Below are positions 24,761-32,255 of a stretch of 34,978 nucleotides of DNA, piece after piece. The position numbers were made by a program, and so were the translations under genes. The notes under the pieces were generated by a model. It made no database searches, was not told where the DNA came from, and saw only the letters and a program-made list of their open reading frames with translations. The stretch covers positions 1-34,978 of the forward strand of contig CAYFJU010000026.1 of NCBI GenBank assembly GCA_964343505.1, in the 5' to 3' direction. Numbering within the stretch: the stretch's first letter is position 1; every line of letters starts with the position of its first letter. Source of the stretch: TCS55 sp964343505. GTDB lineage: Bacteria; Fidelibacterota; Marinisomatia; Marinisomatales; TCS55.

Positions 24761-25245
24761 TGCGCCACCTTACTGGGATAATCGGCTTTTGACCATTCCA
24801 GCCAACCGCCCTTAAATACATAGAGCTTTGTAAAACCGGAATCCTGCAAATCATAAGCTAAATCTTCGCTGTCCCCACAACCAGGGTCGCCGCAATAAAT
24901 AACTAACGGATCCGTTTTGGCTTGTCGGGCTTCGATATTGAAAATCAGTTCCCTGAGAAAAGCATTTTTCATGGCACCCCGTATATGTCCCGCAGCATAA
25001 TAGGCGTCATCCCGGGCATCTAGGAATAGAATTCCATCATCGAATAGTTGTTTGGCTTGCTCCAGGGAAATAGCAACAAGAACCGGTTCATCAGTTTCGG
25101 CGCTTATTTCGATCGAATCAGCCGTTGCTAATTCGGGGGCGATCCATGGGATTTTATCGGCCCGGACAAGATTAGACCCGAACCCGATAATACAGGATAA
25201 TAAAATGAGAAATGCCGCTTGACCAATGGGGGTACGGATATTCAT
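24757..25245 (-). CDS. Exported rhodanese-like sulfurtransferase
   Basis: A 162-aa protein with a signal or anchor sequence (FLILLSCIIGFGSNLVRA) and one rhodanese domain (about 58-158). Visible family marks are FLDARDDAYYAAGHIRGA and the active-site loop YCGDPGCGDSEDLA, with the catalytic Cys at C118 and an extra Cys at C123. It ends with LYVFKGGWLEWSKADYP. Rhodaneses carry sulfur as a Cys persulfide, and some also handle selenium. It is placed outside the cytoplasm by its N-terminus. It shares one base with the upstream gene end and overlaps the DoxX-like gene, so the three are tightly coupled. Confidence 0.9.
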   Translation of the reverse strand: MNIRTPIGQAAFLILLSCIIGFGSNLVRADKIPWIAPELATADSIEISAETDEPVLVAISLEQAKQLFDDGILFLDARDDAYYAAGHIRGAMKNAFLRELIFNIEARQAKTDPLVIYCGDPGCGDSEDLAYDLQDSGFTKLYVFKGGWLEWSKADYPSKVAQ

Positions 25246-26384
25246 CAGGGTAAACTGTGAGTCCCTTGTTTATCCAGGGATTTGCATGTTTTCAATGTTT
25301 CATCCACAATAGCCAATAATTGTTTTTCACTGGCCACATCTCTACTTAGGGGCACCAGCGTATAAAATGATGTATTAATCACATTGGCCACATTCGATTT
25401 GGAATCTTTAACCCCTTGTTTGAATTTTTGGATCATTTCAAGAACATTGGGATTATTTTTATAAATGTCTTCCAATGGTTTATCCGGATCCCTTTTCTGC
25501 AGATTATTCAACCTTTTTTCAAAAATGGACACGGTCATCATGGGCCCCGTAATATCTTTTATGGGCAATGTATGATCGACAATATCCACATCAAACCGGC
25601 CGACGTATTTCCCCTGGATGCCCATACAATAATTCAATGGATCGCCAGGCGTCTGGGTTCTTTCCGGGCGGGTACGGGATGTCTCCCGGCTGGAGAAGAC
25701 ATAATCAACCCCGGCAAAATCCTGCTTGGTACTATAGGCTTGGGGCCGGGTGGAATTCAGCAGCATGATCAGCATATCCACTTGGGGACGTAATTCAGCA
25801 ATTTTAGCTTTGGCCGTTTCAATATAATCTTTGATTTCAACAGCCCTTTCTGTCGCAGGAAGTTCTGTGGTGATCCCAAATACGCCAATATTTAAACCTC
25901 CCTGTTCTATGATTTTATGGGAGGTAAAAGCCAATTCTTCTGTGCCTGCTTTGACAATATTGGATGATATGAATTGGGTGCCCAGAGTTGCCTGCATTTC
26001 ACGAATGAATTCATATCCCGCAGCGAAATCAAAATAACCCACATTGTATAGGTAATCCCCCATTTTAGCTGAAGATTCCAGGATTGTTTTGGCTTTCAGC
26101 TTGGATGAAGCTTCTTTCCCCTGGACGAGATAATAATTATCGAAAAGCGCATCACCAGCATCCAAAAGAATGGGGTCAATGCCACTGTCTTTTACCTGGC
26201 TGATATAGGTGGATCTTCTGGGCAGACCGCCCAGTGGATTGGCCTTTCATCCACAGGGGTCAATCTGACCCCGGACATTGGTAGTCACCAAAAAAGTAAC
26301 TTGTTTTACAGTAGGTTCTTTTTCGGTACAGGACCATAGTCCCGCCAGCAAAATGACCCACGAAATTGATTTCAAATATTTCAT
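25245..26384 (-). CDS. Probable selenoprotein: metallophosphatase/5'-nucleotidase-like lipoprotein (TGA as Sec46)
   Basis: Read conventionally the gene is split: the frame from ATG 26384 stops at TGA 26247-26249, and a 306-codon frame continues to 25245. Reading TGA as selenocysteine gives 379 residues. The N-terminus is a lipoprotein signal (LLAGLWSC, Cys19); residues 36-58 read NVRGQIDPCG-U-KANPLGGLPRR, a motif that I recall as CGC-K-NPLGGLARR in Cys-containing homologues. Next come LLDAGDALFD and the core LNIGVFGIT of a 5'-nucleotidase-like metallophosphatase fold; the first metal motif (DxH) is altered to NVR. A SECIS-like hairpin follows the TGA. The gene leads a coupled operon with the rhodanese and DoxX-like genes. 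The alternative is a recent nonsense mutation. Confidence 0.75.
26218..26234 (-). promoter_or_regulatory. Bacterial SECIS-like stem-loop
   Basis: On the minus strand CTGGGC and GCCCAG form a perfect 6-bp stem closing on the loop GGUCU. It begins 12 nt after the in-frame TGA. Outside it, an internal loop (CA/AA) and three more pairs (ATC/GAT) extend the helix. The E. coli fdhF SECIS has the same GGUCU loop core and places its upper stem 11 nt after UGA. It lies within coding sequence, as bacterial SECIS elements do. Confidence 0.7.
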
Positions 26385-26423
26385 ATCCAAATTTATTCCT
26401 GTTTGAGTGCGATTCCTAAATGT

Positions 26424-26747
26424 CTATCCACCGGATGGTTTTGCAGAAAACCCTTTTTCGATTAAAATCTTTAAGACTTTTTCGCGGACGTTCCCCTGGA
26501 TCAAGATTTCATTATTTTTGACAGATCCCCCAACACCGCATTTTTTCTTCAGCTCTTTCCCTAATGCATTTATATCCTGAATGTTTCCAATATACCCCCG
26601 GACGACAGTTACAATTTTCCCACCTCCCCTTCGATCCAAGTGGATACGGAGGTTTTGGCGGTGGGGAGAAGGGGCAGTGACATCGGCATTATCTTCCGAT
26701 GTAAAACCAGGATTGGTAGAATAAACAATATGGCTTCTTTTCCCCAT
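26424..26747 (-). CDS. yciH: SUI1/eIF1-like translation factor (YciH family)
   Basis: Encodes 107 aa from the ATG at 26747; the frame also opens at a TTG at 26768 that overlaps the previous stop. The C-terminal SUI1 domain is clear: LRIHLDRRGGGKIVTVVRGY, then LKKKCGVGGSVKNNEILIQG and VLKILIEKGF. The GVGGSVK motif is diagnostic. Bacterial YciH is related to eIF1 and affects start-codon selection on the 30S subunit, although its role is less defined than in eukaryotes. It is last in a coupled three-gene run after the collagen-like lipoprotein and the PycTM-like protein. Confidence 0.93.
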   Translation of the reverse strand: MGKRSHIVYSTNPGFTSEDNADVTAPSPHRQNLRIHLDRRGGGKIVTVVRGYIGNIQDINALGKELKKKCGVGGSVKNNEILIQGNVREKVLKILIEKGFSAKPSGG

Positions 26748-26764
26748 GACTCCCCCGATGAACC

Positions 26765-27346
26765 TCAATTAAGATTTAATGGGTTCTTTTGCTCCCATTT
26801 TTTCAAATCCTCAGAAATGAACGTATGGCCGTCAGCAGCCACCGCTAAGAAAAGCTGTTTCGATCCATCACTCCCGGGAAGAATGGTTAGAGAGATAAAT
26901 TTATGTTTATCATTCGTCACTAGGCTCAGGTATTCAAACCCAACCCCGGCTGTAACAGGATTTTTATTTTTCATGATAAACACTCTGCCATCCGACGTGA
27001 GTAATGCGAATCCCATTTCAGAAATGCCAAAGCGATAATGAACCGTACTGACCACCTGTTCCGGCATGGATTTCATGACATCAGCCATCAATTGTTTCCC
27101 ACCGGATTCAATATCCGTGAGTGTTTTTTCGAGTTTTGTAATCAATTCCGGGGATACAGATGTCCCATCCTTACCGGGAATGCCGGGCTGTCCGGTATCG
27201 CCTTTCTCACCCGGATCACCTTTTTCGCCAGGCTCACCTTTTGTCCCTGGGGGGCCAATTTCACCGGGAGGCCCTTGAGGGCCGGGCGATGATGAGGGGG
27301 CACAGGCACTGAGGAGCAGTGCCAAAACGATTGATAATAGTCTCAT
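26765..27346 (-). CDS. Lipoprotein with collagen-like Gly-X-Y repeats
   Basis: The start is set at ATG 27346, which overlaps the stop of the upstream gene by 4 nt (ATGA), giving 193 aa. The lipobox is LLSAC (Cys15). Immediately after come 13 uninterrupted Gly-X-Y triplets (about residues 22-60), including GPQGPPGEIGPPGTKGEPG and a GEKGDPGEKGDTG section: enough for a short triple helix, hence probably a trimer. Residues about 65-95 form a helix (ELITKLEKTLTDIE) and the rest a small beta-rich domain (VHYRFGISEMGFALLTSDGR, VAADGHTFISEDLKKW). A stalked surface or periplasmic protein is inferred. Confidence 0.85.
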   Translation of the reverse strand: MRLLSIVLALLLSACAPSSSPGPQGPPGEIGPPGTKGEPGEKGDPGEKGDTGQPGIPGKDGTSVSPELITKLEKTLTDIESGGKQLMADVMKSMPEQVVSTVHYRFGISEMGFALLTSDGRVFIMKNKNPVTAGVGFEYLSLVTNDKHKFISLTILPGSDGSKQLFLAVAADGHTFISEDLKKWEQKNPLNLN

Positions 27347-27936
27347 GTACTGAATAAGAATTGCCATGCCCTACCCCAAGCCATGGACATAATGATCAGC
27401 AGTTCGCATAAGATCGCTGTTCCGAAGAACATGATGGCCTGCCGCAGATGTTTATTTTTATAGGCATTAATATGACCAAGGGCATAAAGTTGTGAAGCGA
27501 ACATTTTATATGTTTTCTCGTGGTCTTCCGTGATTTCATTTAAATATTCAGCATATTCCACCGGATTCTTGAATTCAATGATGCCACCAAAAAATGTAGC
27601 ATTTATGTCCGGAAGTTCTTCGTGCTCCTGGTCACTACGCATCCTTGGAACGATTACCAACATTAGGTTACCAATCGCAAACAGAGCGGCGATAAAGTAA
27701 ATGATCACCATGACCACATTGAACCAGGTGATATTAATCTTTAGAAAGTGAACAATGAAGAAGACCATGAATACACCTAATATAGACATGAGTGTAAAGG
27801 CTTTTTGGTCAGTTCTCTGGAGGATATTCTGTTCACTTTGGAGAATTTGGAATATGGGCGCAATGTTACTGCGCACATTCCGTGAACTGAATTCCCGTTC
27901 TTCCGTTGTTTGTGTCTGTGGCTTTTGTTCCGGCAT
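27343..27936 (-). CDS. Pycsar effector-like (PycTM/DUF5706) membrane protein
   Basis: A 197-aa protein with the PycTM layout: a cytoplasmic N-terminal helix including ILQRTDQKAFTLMSILGV, two membrane segments (about 47-65 and 71-96), a soluble middle segment (NATFFGGIIEFKNPVEYAEY, then MFASQLYALGHINAYKNKHL) and a C-terminal membrane segment (about 166-187). In the Pycsar anti-phage system such effectors respond to cCMP or cUMP made by an adjacent cyclase and disrupt the membrane. No cyclase is nearby, so here it may be a housekeeping relative; related DUF5706 proteins in Bacteroidota also occur without a cyclase. It overlaps the collagen-like lipoprotein gene by 4 nt. Confidence 0.75.
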   Translation of the reverse strand: MPEQKPQTQTTEEREFSSRNVRSNIAPIFQILQSEQNILQRTDQKAFTLMSILGVFMVFFIVHFLKINITWFNVVMVIIYFIAALFAIGNLMLVIVPRMRSDQEHEELPDINATFFGGIIEFKNPVEYAEYLNEITEDHEKTYKMFASQLYALGHINAYKNKHLRQAIMFFGTAILCELLIIMSMAWGRAWQFLFST

Positions 27937-28014
27937 AAGTTCGCTTATCCCTTAGCTCAGGTGATACGCTATATTAGAGATTAAGAAAAGCTTACCGCAC
28001 TTGGCAAGTTTCCA

Positions 28015-28053
28015 TTTTAAAAAAAAGCCACCCAATCAGGTAATGGGTGGCTT
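28015..28053 (-). terminator. Terminator of the RRM protein gene
   Basis: On the minus strand AAGCCACCCA pairs with TGGGTGGCTT across a 9-nt loop and is followed by eight T. It lies 29 nt after the RRM gene's stop. Confidence 0.93.
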
Positions 28054-28081
28054 AATCATTCAGTCAAAATTAATGGCTAAA

Positions 28082-28327
28082 TTATCTTTTAGGGCGAGCC
28101 TCATTCACAACCAGTGCGCGGCCGGCCAGTTCTTTTCCGGCTAATGCTTCAATTGCTGCTTTTCCTTCTTCAGAAGAAGGCATTTCAACAAAACCAAAGC
28201 CTTTGGAGCGACCGTTGTAACGATCAGAGATAATTTTGGCTGAGGTGACTTCACCAAATTCTTCAAAAGCACCTTTCAGGTCGTCTTCTGAAATATCATA
28301 GCTTAAGTTGCCAGCATAAATATTCAT
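28082..28327 (-). CDS. RRM-type RNA-binding protein
   Basis: An 81-aa protein made of a single RNA-recognition motif. RNP2 is IYAGNL (residues 3-8) and RNP1 is KGFGFVEM (42-49), with the aromatic RNA-stacking residues at the expected sites. It ends LVVNEARPKR with a short basic tail, unlike plant or cyanobacterial relatives that carry a glycine-rich tail. Small stand-alone RRM proteins in bacteria are linked to cold response and mRNA binding, but the target is unknown. It is monocistronic with a strong terminator. Confidence 0.95.
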   Translation of the reverse strand: MNIYAGNLSYDISEDDLKGAFEEFGEVTSAKIISDRYNGRSKGFGFVEMPSSEEGKAAIEALAGKELAGRALVVNEARPKR

Positions 28328-28608
28328 ATTACGTTATTCCTTTATTTCATTTGTCTTTTTTAGGACTCGGAAAAATGGACTTCATTAAATCTTAGAATAA
28401 ACTAAATGGAGTCATTCTGGGCAAATCCTGTACATAATTTATTCATCAATATATTGTGTTCCAATGAATTGATGATTTTTCTCATCAAAATACTTCCACA
28501 CCGAGAGCATTATTGGGATGATAAATATATTTCCTTACGCCACAAAGCAATTATTACGCTGTATGATAAAAGTGAATTAAATTCCCGCCGCTTTTTAAGA
28601 AACATTAC
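28328..28608. other. Intergenic region between rrm gene and tRNA-Ala
   Basis: About 280 nt carrying the divergent promoters of the RRM gene and tRNA-Ala. An open plus-strand frame (28406..28618) runs into the tRNA and lacks a ribosome-binding site or family, so it is not called. No repeat is visible. Confidence 0.4.
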
Positions 28609-28681
<73 letters not shown>

Positions 28682-28685
28682 CGTT

Positions 28686-28937
28686 TTGGAATATTCCTTA
28701 TATATCATTTACAGTCCCTCCCTGGACCGATATTATGTCGGTCATACCCAAGACCTTGATCTTCGATTGGAAAAACATAACTCCGGTTATGAAATTTCAA
28801 CAAAAGCCGGTGTTCCCTGGACTTTCAAATATAAAGAAGCCTATCCTACCCGTAGCGAAGCCATGAAAAGGGAATATGAAATTAAACGAAAAAAGAGCCG
28901 GAAAAATATAGAATGGCTCATCACCGAAAACGGCTGA
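28686..28937 (+). CDS. Small GIY-YIG nuclease wedged between tRNA-Ala and a tRNA-Ala relic
   Basis: An 83-aa stand-alone GIY-YIG domain: YSLYIIYSPSLDRYYVGHT carries the GIY-like (SLY) and YIG-like (YVG) signatures, followed by the catalytic-Arg helix DLDLRLEKHNSGYE and the Glu-containing segment EAMKREYEIKRKK. The likely start is TTG at 28686, only 4 nt after the tRNA end; there is no room for a normal ribosome-binding site except within the tRNA itself. Its TGA stop (28935-28937) overlaps the first bases of a tRNA-Ala 3' fragment. The family includes structure- or site-specific nucleases, some mobile. The exact target is unknown, but the flanking tRNA duplication implies a tRNA gene. Confidence 0.85.
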   Translation: MEYSLYIIYSPSLDRYYVGHTQDLDLRLEKHNSGYEISTKAGVPWTFKYKEAYPTRSEAMKREYEIKRKKSRKNIEWLITENG

Positions 28938-29028
28938 GAGCGTCCCGAATGCTTGCGGGAAGGTCGTCGGTTCCCTGCTTACCGGCTTGTACGCCGTGGC
29001 GTAGAGGCAGGGATCCCGATCGGCTCCA
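28936..29028 (+). pseudogene. tRNA-Ala 3' relic with two palindromic insertions
   Basis: The sequence from GAGAGCG (D-arm 3' side) to CGGCTCCA (acceptor 3' end) reproduces the 3' part of the intact tRNA-Ala at 28609. Two tRNA hairpins are altered: the anticodon arm is replaced by the palindrome TCCCGAATGCTTGCGGGA (28943-28960), and a 38-nt insertion (about 28974-29011) with outer arms CCTGC/GCAGG and inner hairpin ACGCC-GT-GGCGT splits the T-loop. It starts on the stop codon of the GIY-YIG gene and is followed by a terminator. Confidence 0.82.
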
Positions 29029-29043
29029 CATTTAAATTTCAAA

Positions 29044-29078
29044 ATAATAATCCCCTCGAAATGAGGGGATTATTTTAT
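29044..29078 (+). terminator. Terminator after the tRNA-Ala/GIY-YIG module
   Basis: AATAATCCCCTC pairs with GAGGGGATTATT across a short GAAAT loop and is followed by a T-rich tail. It lies 15 nt after the tRNA-Ala relic and can also serve the convergent DPP-IV gene. Confidence 0.92.
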
Positions 29079-29106
29079 TCATTATTTATTTTGTATATAG
29101 AGAAAA

Positions 29107-31293
29107 TCAATTCCTGCGCTCAATTAAGGGTCTTCCCTTTAAGTGATCGTTAAAATAGTTGATCATTTTTCGATATAGGTTTTTCCGGGCTTTACCTCCG
29201 GCCATGCTATGGGGCCGGTTGGGGTAGTAGAATGTGTCCAATTGCTTGTCGTGTTTGACGAATTCTTCTACAAGCCAGGTCATATTCTGTGAATGAACAT
29301 TATCATCACCGGTGCCGTGGATGACAAGCAACTTTCCCTGATAGCGATCAATATATGAAAGCACTGAGGTAGAGTCATAACCGGCTTTGTTGTCCTGAGG
29401 CAAACCCATGGATCGTTCCGTATATATGGAGTCATATAGACGAAAATCCATCACCGGCGCTACGGAAACACCCACATCAAATAAATGGGCATTCTTTGTA
29501 AGCATCAGTCCCGTAAAATATCCGCCACCGGACCAACCCCAGGCCCCTATCCGATCCGGGTCGGCAATCCCTTGATCCACCAAATATTGAACACCTGTGG
29601 CGTGATCTTTCGCCAGGTAATTCGCCATATCACCATAACTTAAATTCTTGAAAGCTTCCCCGCGGCCGCTCATACCGCGTGCATCCATAGAGAAAACAAT
29701 AAAGCCCTGCTGGACCAGGTACTGATTCCAGGTACTCCCCCAACGGTTATTGACAATCTGTGTCCCGGGCATGCCGTATCCATGGACGATCACTGGGTAT
29801 CGTTTATCTTTTACATAATCCGGCGGATAGGTGATGATACCATCCAGGGTGGTGGCGCCATCAGCCGTTTTAAAATGGATGATTTCAGGATTGGACCAGT
29901 CATACACCTCAAACTGAGATTTGTCCGTCTCATCAAGAACTTCCAGAACTTTACCGTCCATATTTTTAACCAAATGTCTGGAAGGTGTTAAAAGGCTGGA
30001 ATAAGAATCGATAAAGCCATTTTTTTCCGGTAGGATTCGAACAGAGTGAGAGCCTTTTTCTTTTGTCAATAATTTGAGATCGCTTCCATCAAAATTGACG
30101 GAATAAAAGCGATTCTCAAATACAGTTTCCTTATTGGCGCTAAAATAGACCTTTTGATTATCTTCATCCACATAGTTGATTTTTTTAACCTCCCATTCTC
30201 CTTCGGTGAGTTGCTTCACCAAATCACCGGTGGGCGTATGAATGTACAGATGGTGCCACCCTGATCTTTCTGAAATCCAGAGAATATTACCGTCTTTTAA
30301 AAATTTATAATTGCGGTGGAGTTCCACCCACCCTTCAGGGTCGGACTCAGTTAAACCGTTAGCTATTTCTCCGGATTTAGTAAAGGCGGTTAGCATGTTC
30401 CATTCTTTTTGTAAGCGGTTCATTTTCATAATCGCCAGTTTTTTATCCTCCCGCCACTCCATCCAGGGGAAATATGTATCCGCTGTTTCACCAATATTCA
30501 TTTGTTTCCGCCGGCCTCTTTTCACATCCACCACAAATATCTTCATGGTAGGATTGGTCTGCCCTGCCTTGGGATAATGGATCTCCTGCGTCACGGGATA
30601 TAGTTCTAATTCATCGATCAAGGTAAATACCGGCACCTGGGATTGATCCTCCTCCCAGTAAGCGATATACCTGCTGTCAGGGGACCAGCGGTAACCATCA
30701 TAGGACCCCCATTCCTCCTCATAGACCCAGCCGAAATGACCATTCAGGATCAAATCAGAACCAGTGGAAGTCAGTTGCTTTTCTTTCCTTTTAGCTAAGT
30801 CAAATGCGTAGAGGTTATTGTCCTTGCGGACGTACACCACTTTATTCCCATCAGGTGAGAATTTTACATTCCGCAGTTCTGTATTGTTTTGACTGACAGG
30901 TTGAATATTTTTCGAAGCGATATCCAGGAAGTGATAAGTCCCATAATATGAATGACGCCAGATTTTCTTCCGGTCGGACAGCAATAAAAGTTTCGCGCCC
31001 GTCTTATCAAAACTGAAGCGGCTGACTTTCAGTTTTTTTCCATTCAGATAAAAAGCTGAACTATCCACAAATTCGGTCGTGTCCCGTTCGGGGAAAGTAA
31101 CGCGGACGATATCGCCTTTGTATTGATCCTTGCCCCAGGCCAAATAGGCATTTTCATTGTGAAACCAAACCATCATCCCCAGCCTGGCATATTTAAATGG
31201 GGACTTCCCTTGAACATCTTCAAAAGACAGACGTTTCCCTTCCGCAAAAACAAAGGTGGTTAAATATAGGATTAAGATCAACTTTCGTTTCAT
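29107..31293 (-). CDS. Secreted dipeptidyl peptidase IV-like protease (S9B)
   Basis: A 728-aa enzyme of normal family length. A signal peptide (about 1-18, LILILYLTTFVFAEG) is followed by the DPP-IV N-terminal beta-propeller (about 60-470, with NGHFGWVYEEEWG carrying the Glu pair that binds the substrate N-terminus). The alpha/beta-hydrolase domain has the catalytic triad S588 (GWSGGGYF), D663 (HGTGDDNVH) and H695 (NRPHSMAGG), spaced almost as in human DPP4. DPP-IV removes N-terminal X-Pro or X-Ala dipeptides. The gene starts in a 4-nt overlap (ATGA) with the end of the uracil-DNA glycosylase gene, implying coupled translation of two unrelated functions. Confidence 0.95.
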   Translation of the reverse strand: MKRKLILILYLTTFVFAEGKRLSFEDVQGKSPFKYARLGMMVWFHNENAYLAWGKDQYKGDIVRVTFPERDTTEFVDSSAFYLNGKKLKVSRFSFDKTGAKLLLLSDRKKIWRHSYYGTYHFLDIASKNIQPVSQNNTELRNVKFSPDGNKVVYVRKDNNLYAFDLAKRKEKQLTSTGSDLILNGHFGWVYEEEWGSYDGYRWSPDSRYIAYWEEDQSQVPVFTLIDELELYPVTQEIHYPKAGQTNPTMKIFVVDVKRGRRKQMNIGETADTYFPWMEWREDKKLAIMKMNRLQKEWNMLTAFTKSGEIANGLTESDPEGWVELHRNYKFLKDGNILWISERSGWHHLYIHTPTGDLVKQLTEGEWEVKKINYVDEDNQKVYFSANKETVFENRFYSVNFDGSDLKLLTKEKGSHSVRILPEKNGFIDSYSSLLTPSRHLVKNMDGKVLEVLDETDKSQFEVYDWSNPEIIHFKTADGATTLDGIITYPPDYVKDKRYPVIVHGYGMPGTQIVNNRWGSTWNQYLVQQGFIVFSMDARGMSGRGEAFKNLSYGDMANYLAKDHATGVQYLVDQGIADPDRIGAWGWSGGGYFTGLMLTKNAHLFDVGVSVAPVMDFRLYDSIYTERSMGLPQDNKAGYDSTSVLSYIDRYQGKLLVIHGTGDDNVHSQNMTWLVEEFVKHDKQLDTFYYPNRPHSMAGGKARKNLYRKMINYFNDHLKGRPLIERRN

Positions 31294-32075
31294 TGGTTTA
31301 AGGTCCTTTTTATTTTTCTTAATAATGCTGTCATCATTTCATAATTCAGGCGGCCCGTATTCACATTTCGCGGACTGGGATGGTAACATCCCCACAAAAT
31401 GATGCCGTTCGGCAAAATATATTTTTTATCATGTCCGAAAGGGTAATCTTTTATTTTCAGATCATCGTCCTGCCGAAAGTATTTTATGCAGCCATCAAAC
31501 CCGATTTTCCCCAAAGCCAGGATCACCTTCACATTTTTTAGTAATTTCATTTCAGCGCTAAAGAATGGGGCGCAATTTCGCAATTCCTCCCCTGTTGGCT
31601 TGTCCTGGGGCGGTACACATTTCAAAATAGGTGTCATGAAAGCGCCCTTCAATTCGAGCCCATCATCAAGTGCGTCAGAATTAGGTTGATTCGCGATGTC
31701 TTCTGCATGGAGGCAATTGACCAAAAAATCGGCCGATTTATCACCGGTAAATACACGGGCGGTTCTATTTCCGCCATGGGCGGCGGGCGCCAGGCCAACC
31801 AACAATAATTCCGCATTCGGATCACCATATCCGGGAATGGGCCTGCCCCAGTACGTCCAGTCCATGAATTGTTTACGTTTTTCCCGGGCCACTTTCGTGC
31901 GGAATTGGACAATCCGTGGACAAGCGTCACATTGCACCACCTCTCGGTATAATCCTGATAAGGGGCCGGATTGTATGAGGGGATGATTTGCGGGTGTGGG
32001 ATGCAGGTCAGGCAATGGATTTGGTGAAATAAGACCGCGGAAATTAGTACAGAAGTCCGCAAGGTCAAACGGCAT
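31290..32075 (-). CDS. udgB: Type-5 uracil-DNA glycosylase (UdgB-like, iron-sulfur)
   Basis: A 261-aa protein with the type-5 UDG signature GLAPAAHGGNRTARVFTGD (about 94-112) and the C-terminal motif HPSPRNVNTGRL (about 237-248). Cysteines typical of the 4Fe-4S cluster are visible (C49-x-x-C52 in QCDACPR, and further Cys in the middle and towards the C-terminus). Type-5 enzymes lack the usual catalytic Asp/Asn in motif A and remove uracil, hypoxanthine and xanthine from DNA, mainly in thermophiles and actinobacteria. Their occurrence in FCB-group genomes is less noted. The extended N-terminus (about 40 residues) means the true start could be further downstream. It is coupled to the DPP-IV gene. 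Confidence 0.9.
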   Translation of the reverse strand: MPFDLADFCTNFRGLISPNPLPDLHPTPANHPLIQSGPLSGLYREVVQCDACPRIVQFRTKVAREKRKQFMDWTYWGRPIPGYGDPNAELLLVGLAPAAHGGNRTARVFTGDKSADFLVNCLHAEDIANQPNSDALDDGLELKGAFMTPILKCVPPQDKPTGEELRNCAPFFSAEMKLLKNVKVILALGKIGFDGCIKYFRQDDDLKIKDYPFGHDKKYILPNGIILWGCYHPSPRNVNTGRLNYEMMTALLRKIKRTLNQ

Positions 32076-32255
32076 ATCAAGATTGATTGACCGAAAATTC
32101 TATTATCCCCCTCCACTTTTTTGTCCTCCTGTTTCTACACGAAAGGATAACCAAGCATTAATGGCTTTGCTCATTGCCTTTGGGATGGACAAAAACCTAA
32201 ATTCGCACCCCTTCTTTTGAAGTTCTAACCACTTTTTACTTAAGGACAAAATTTT

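Noticed and set aside
25245..26165. A stand-alone 306-aa protein starting at ATG 26165
   Set aside because: It would lack a signal peptide and begin in the middle of a conserved LDAGDALFD strand. The upstream frame continues without a shift through a single TGA to a clear lipoprotein signal.
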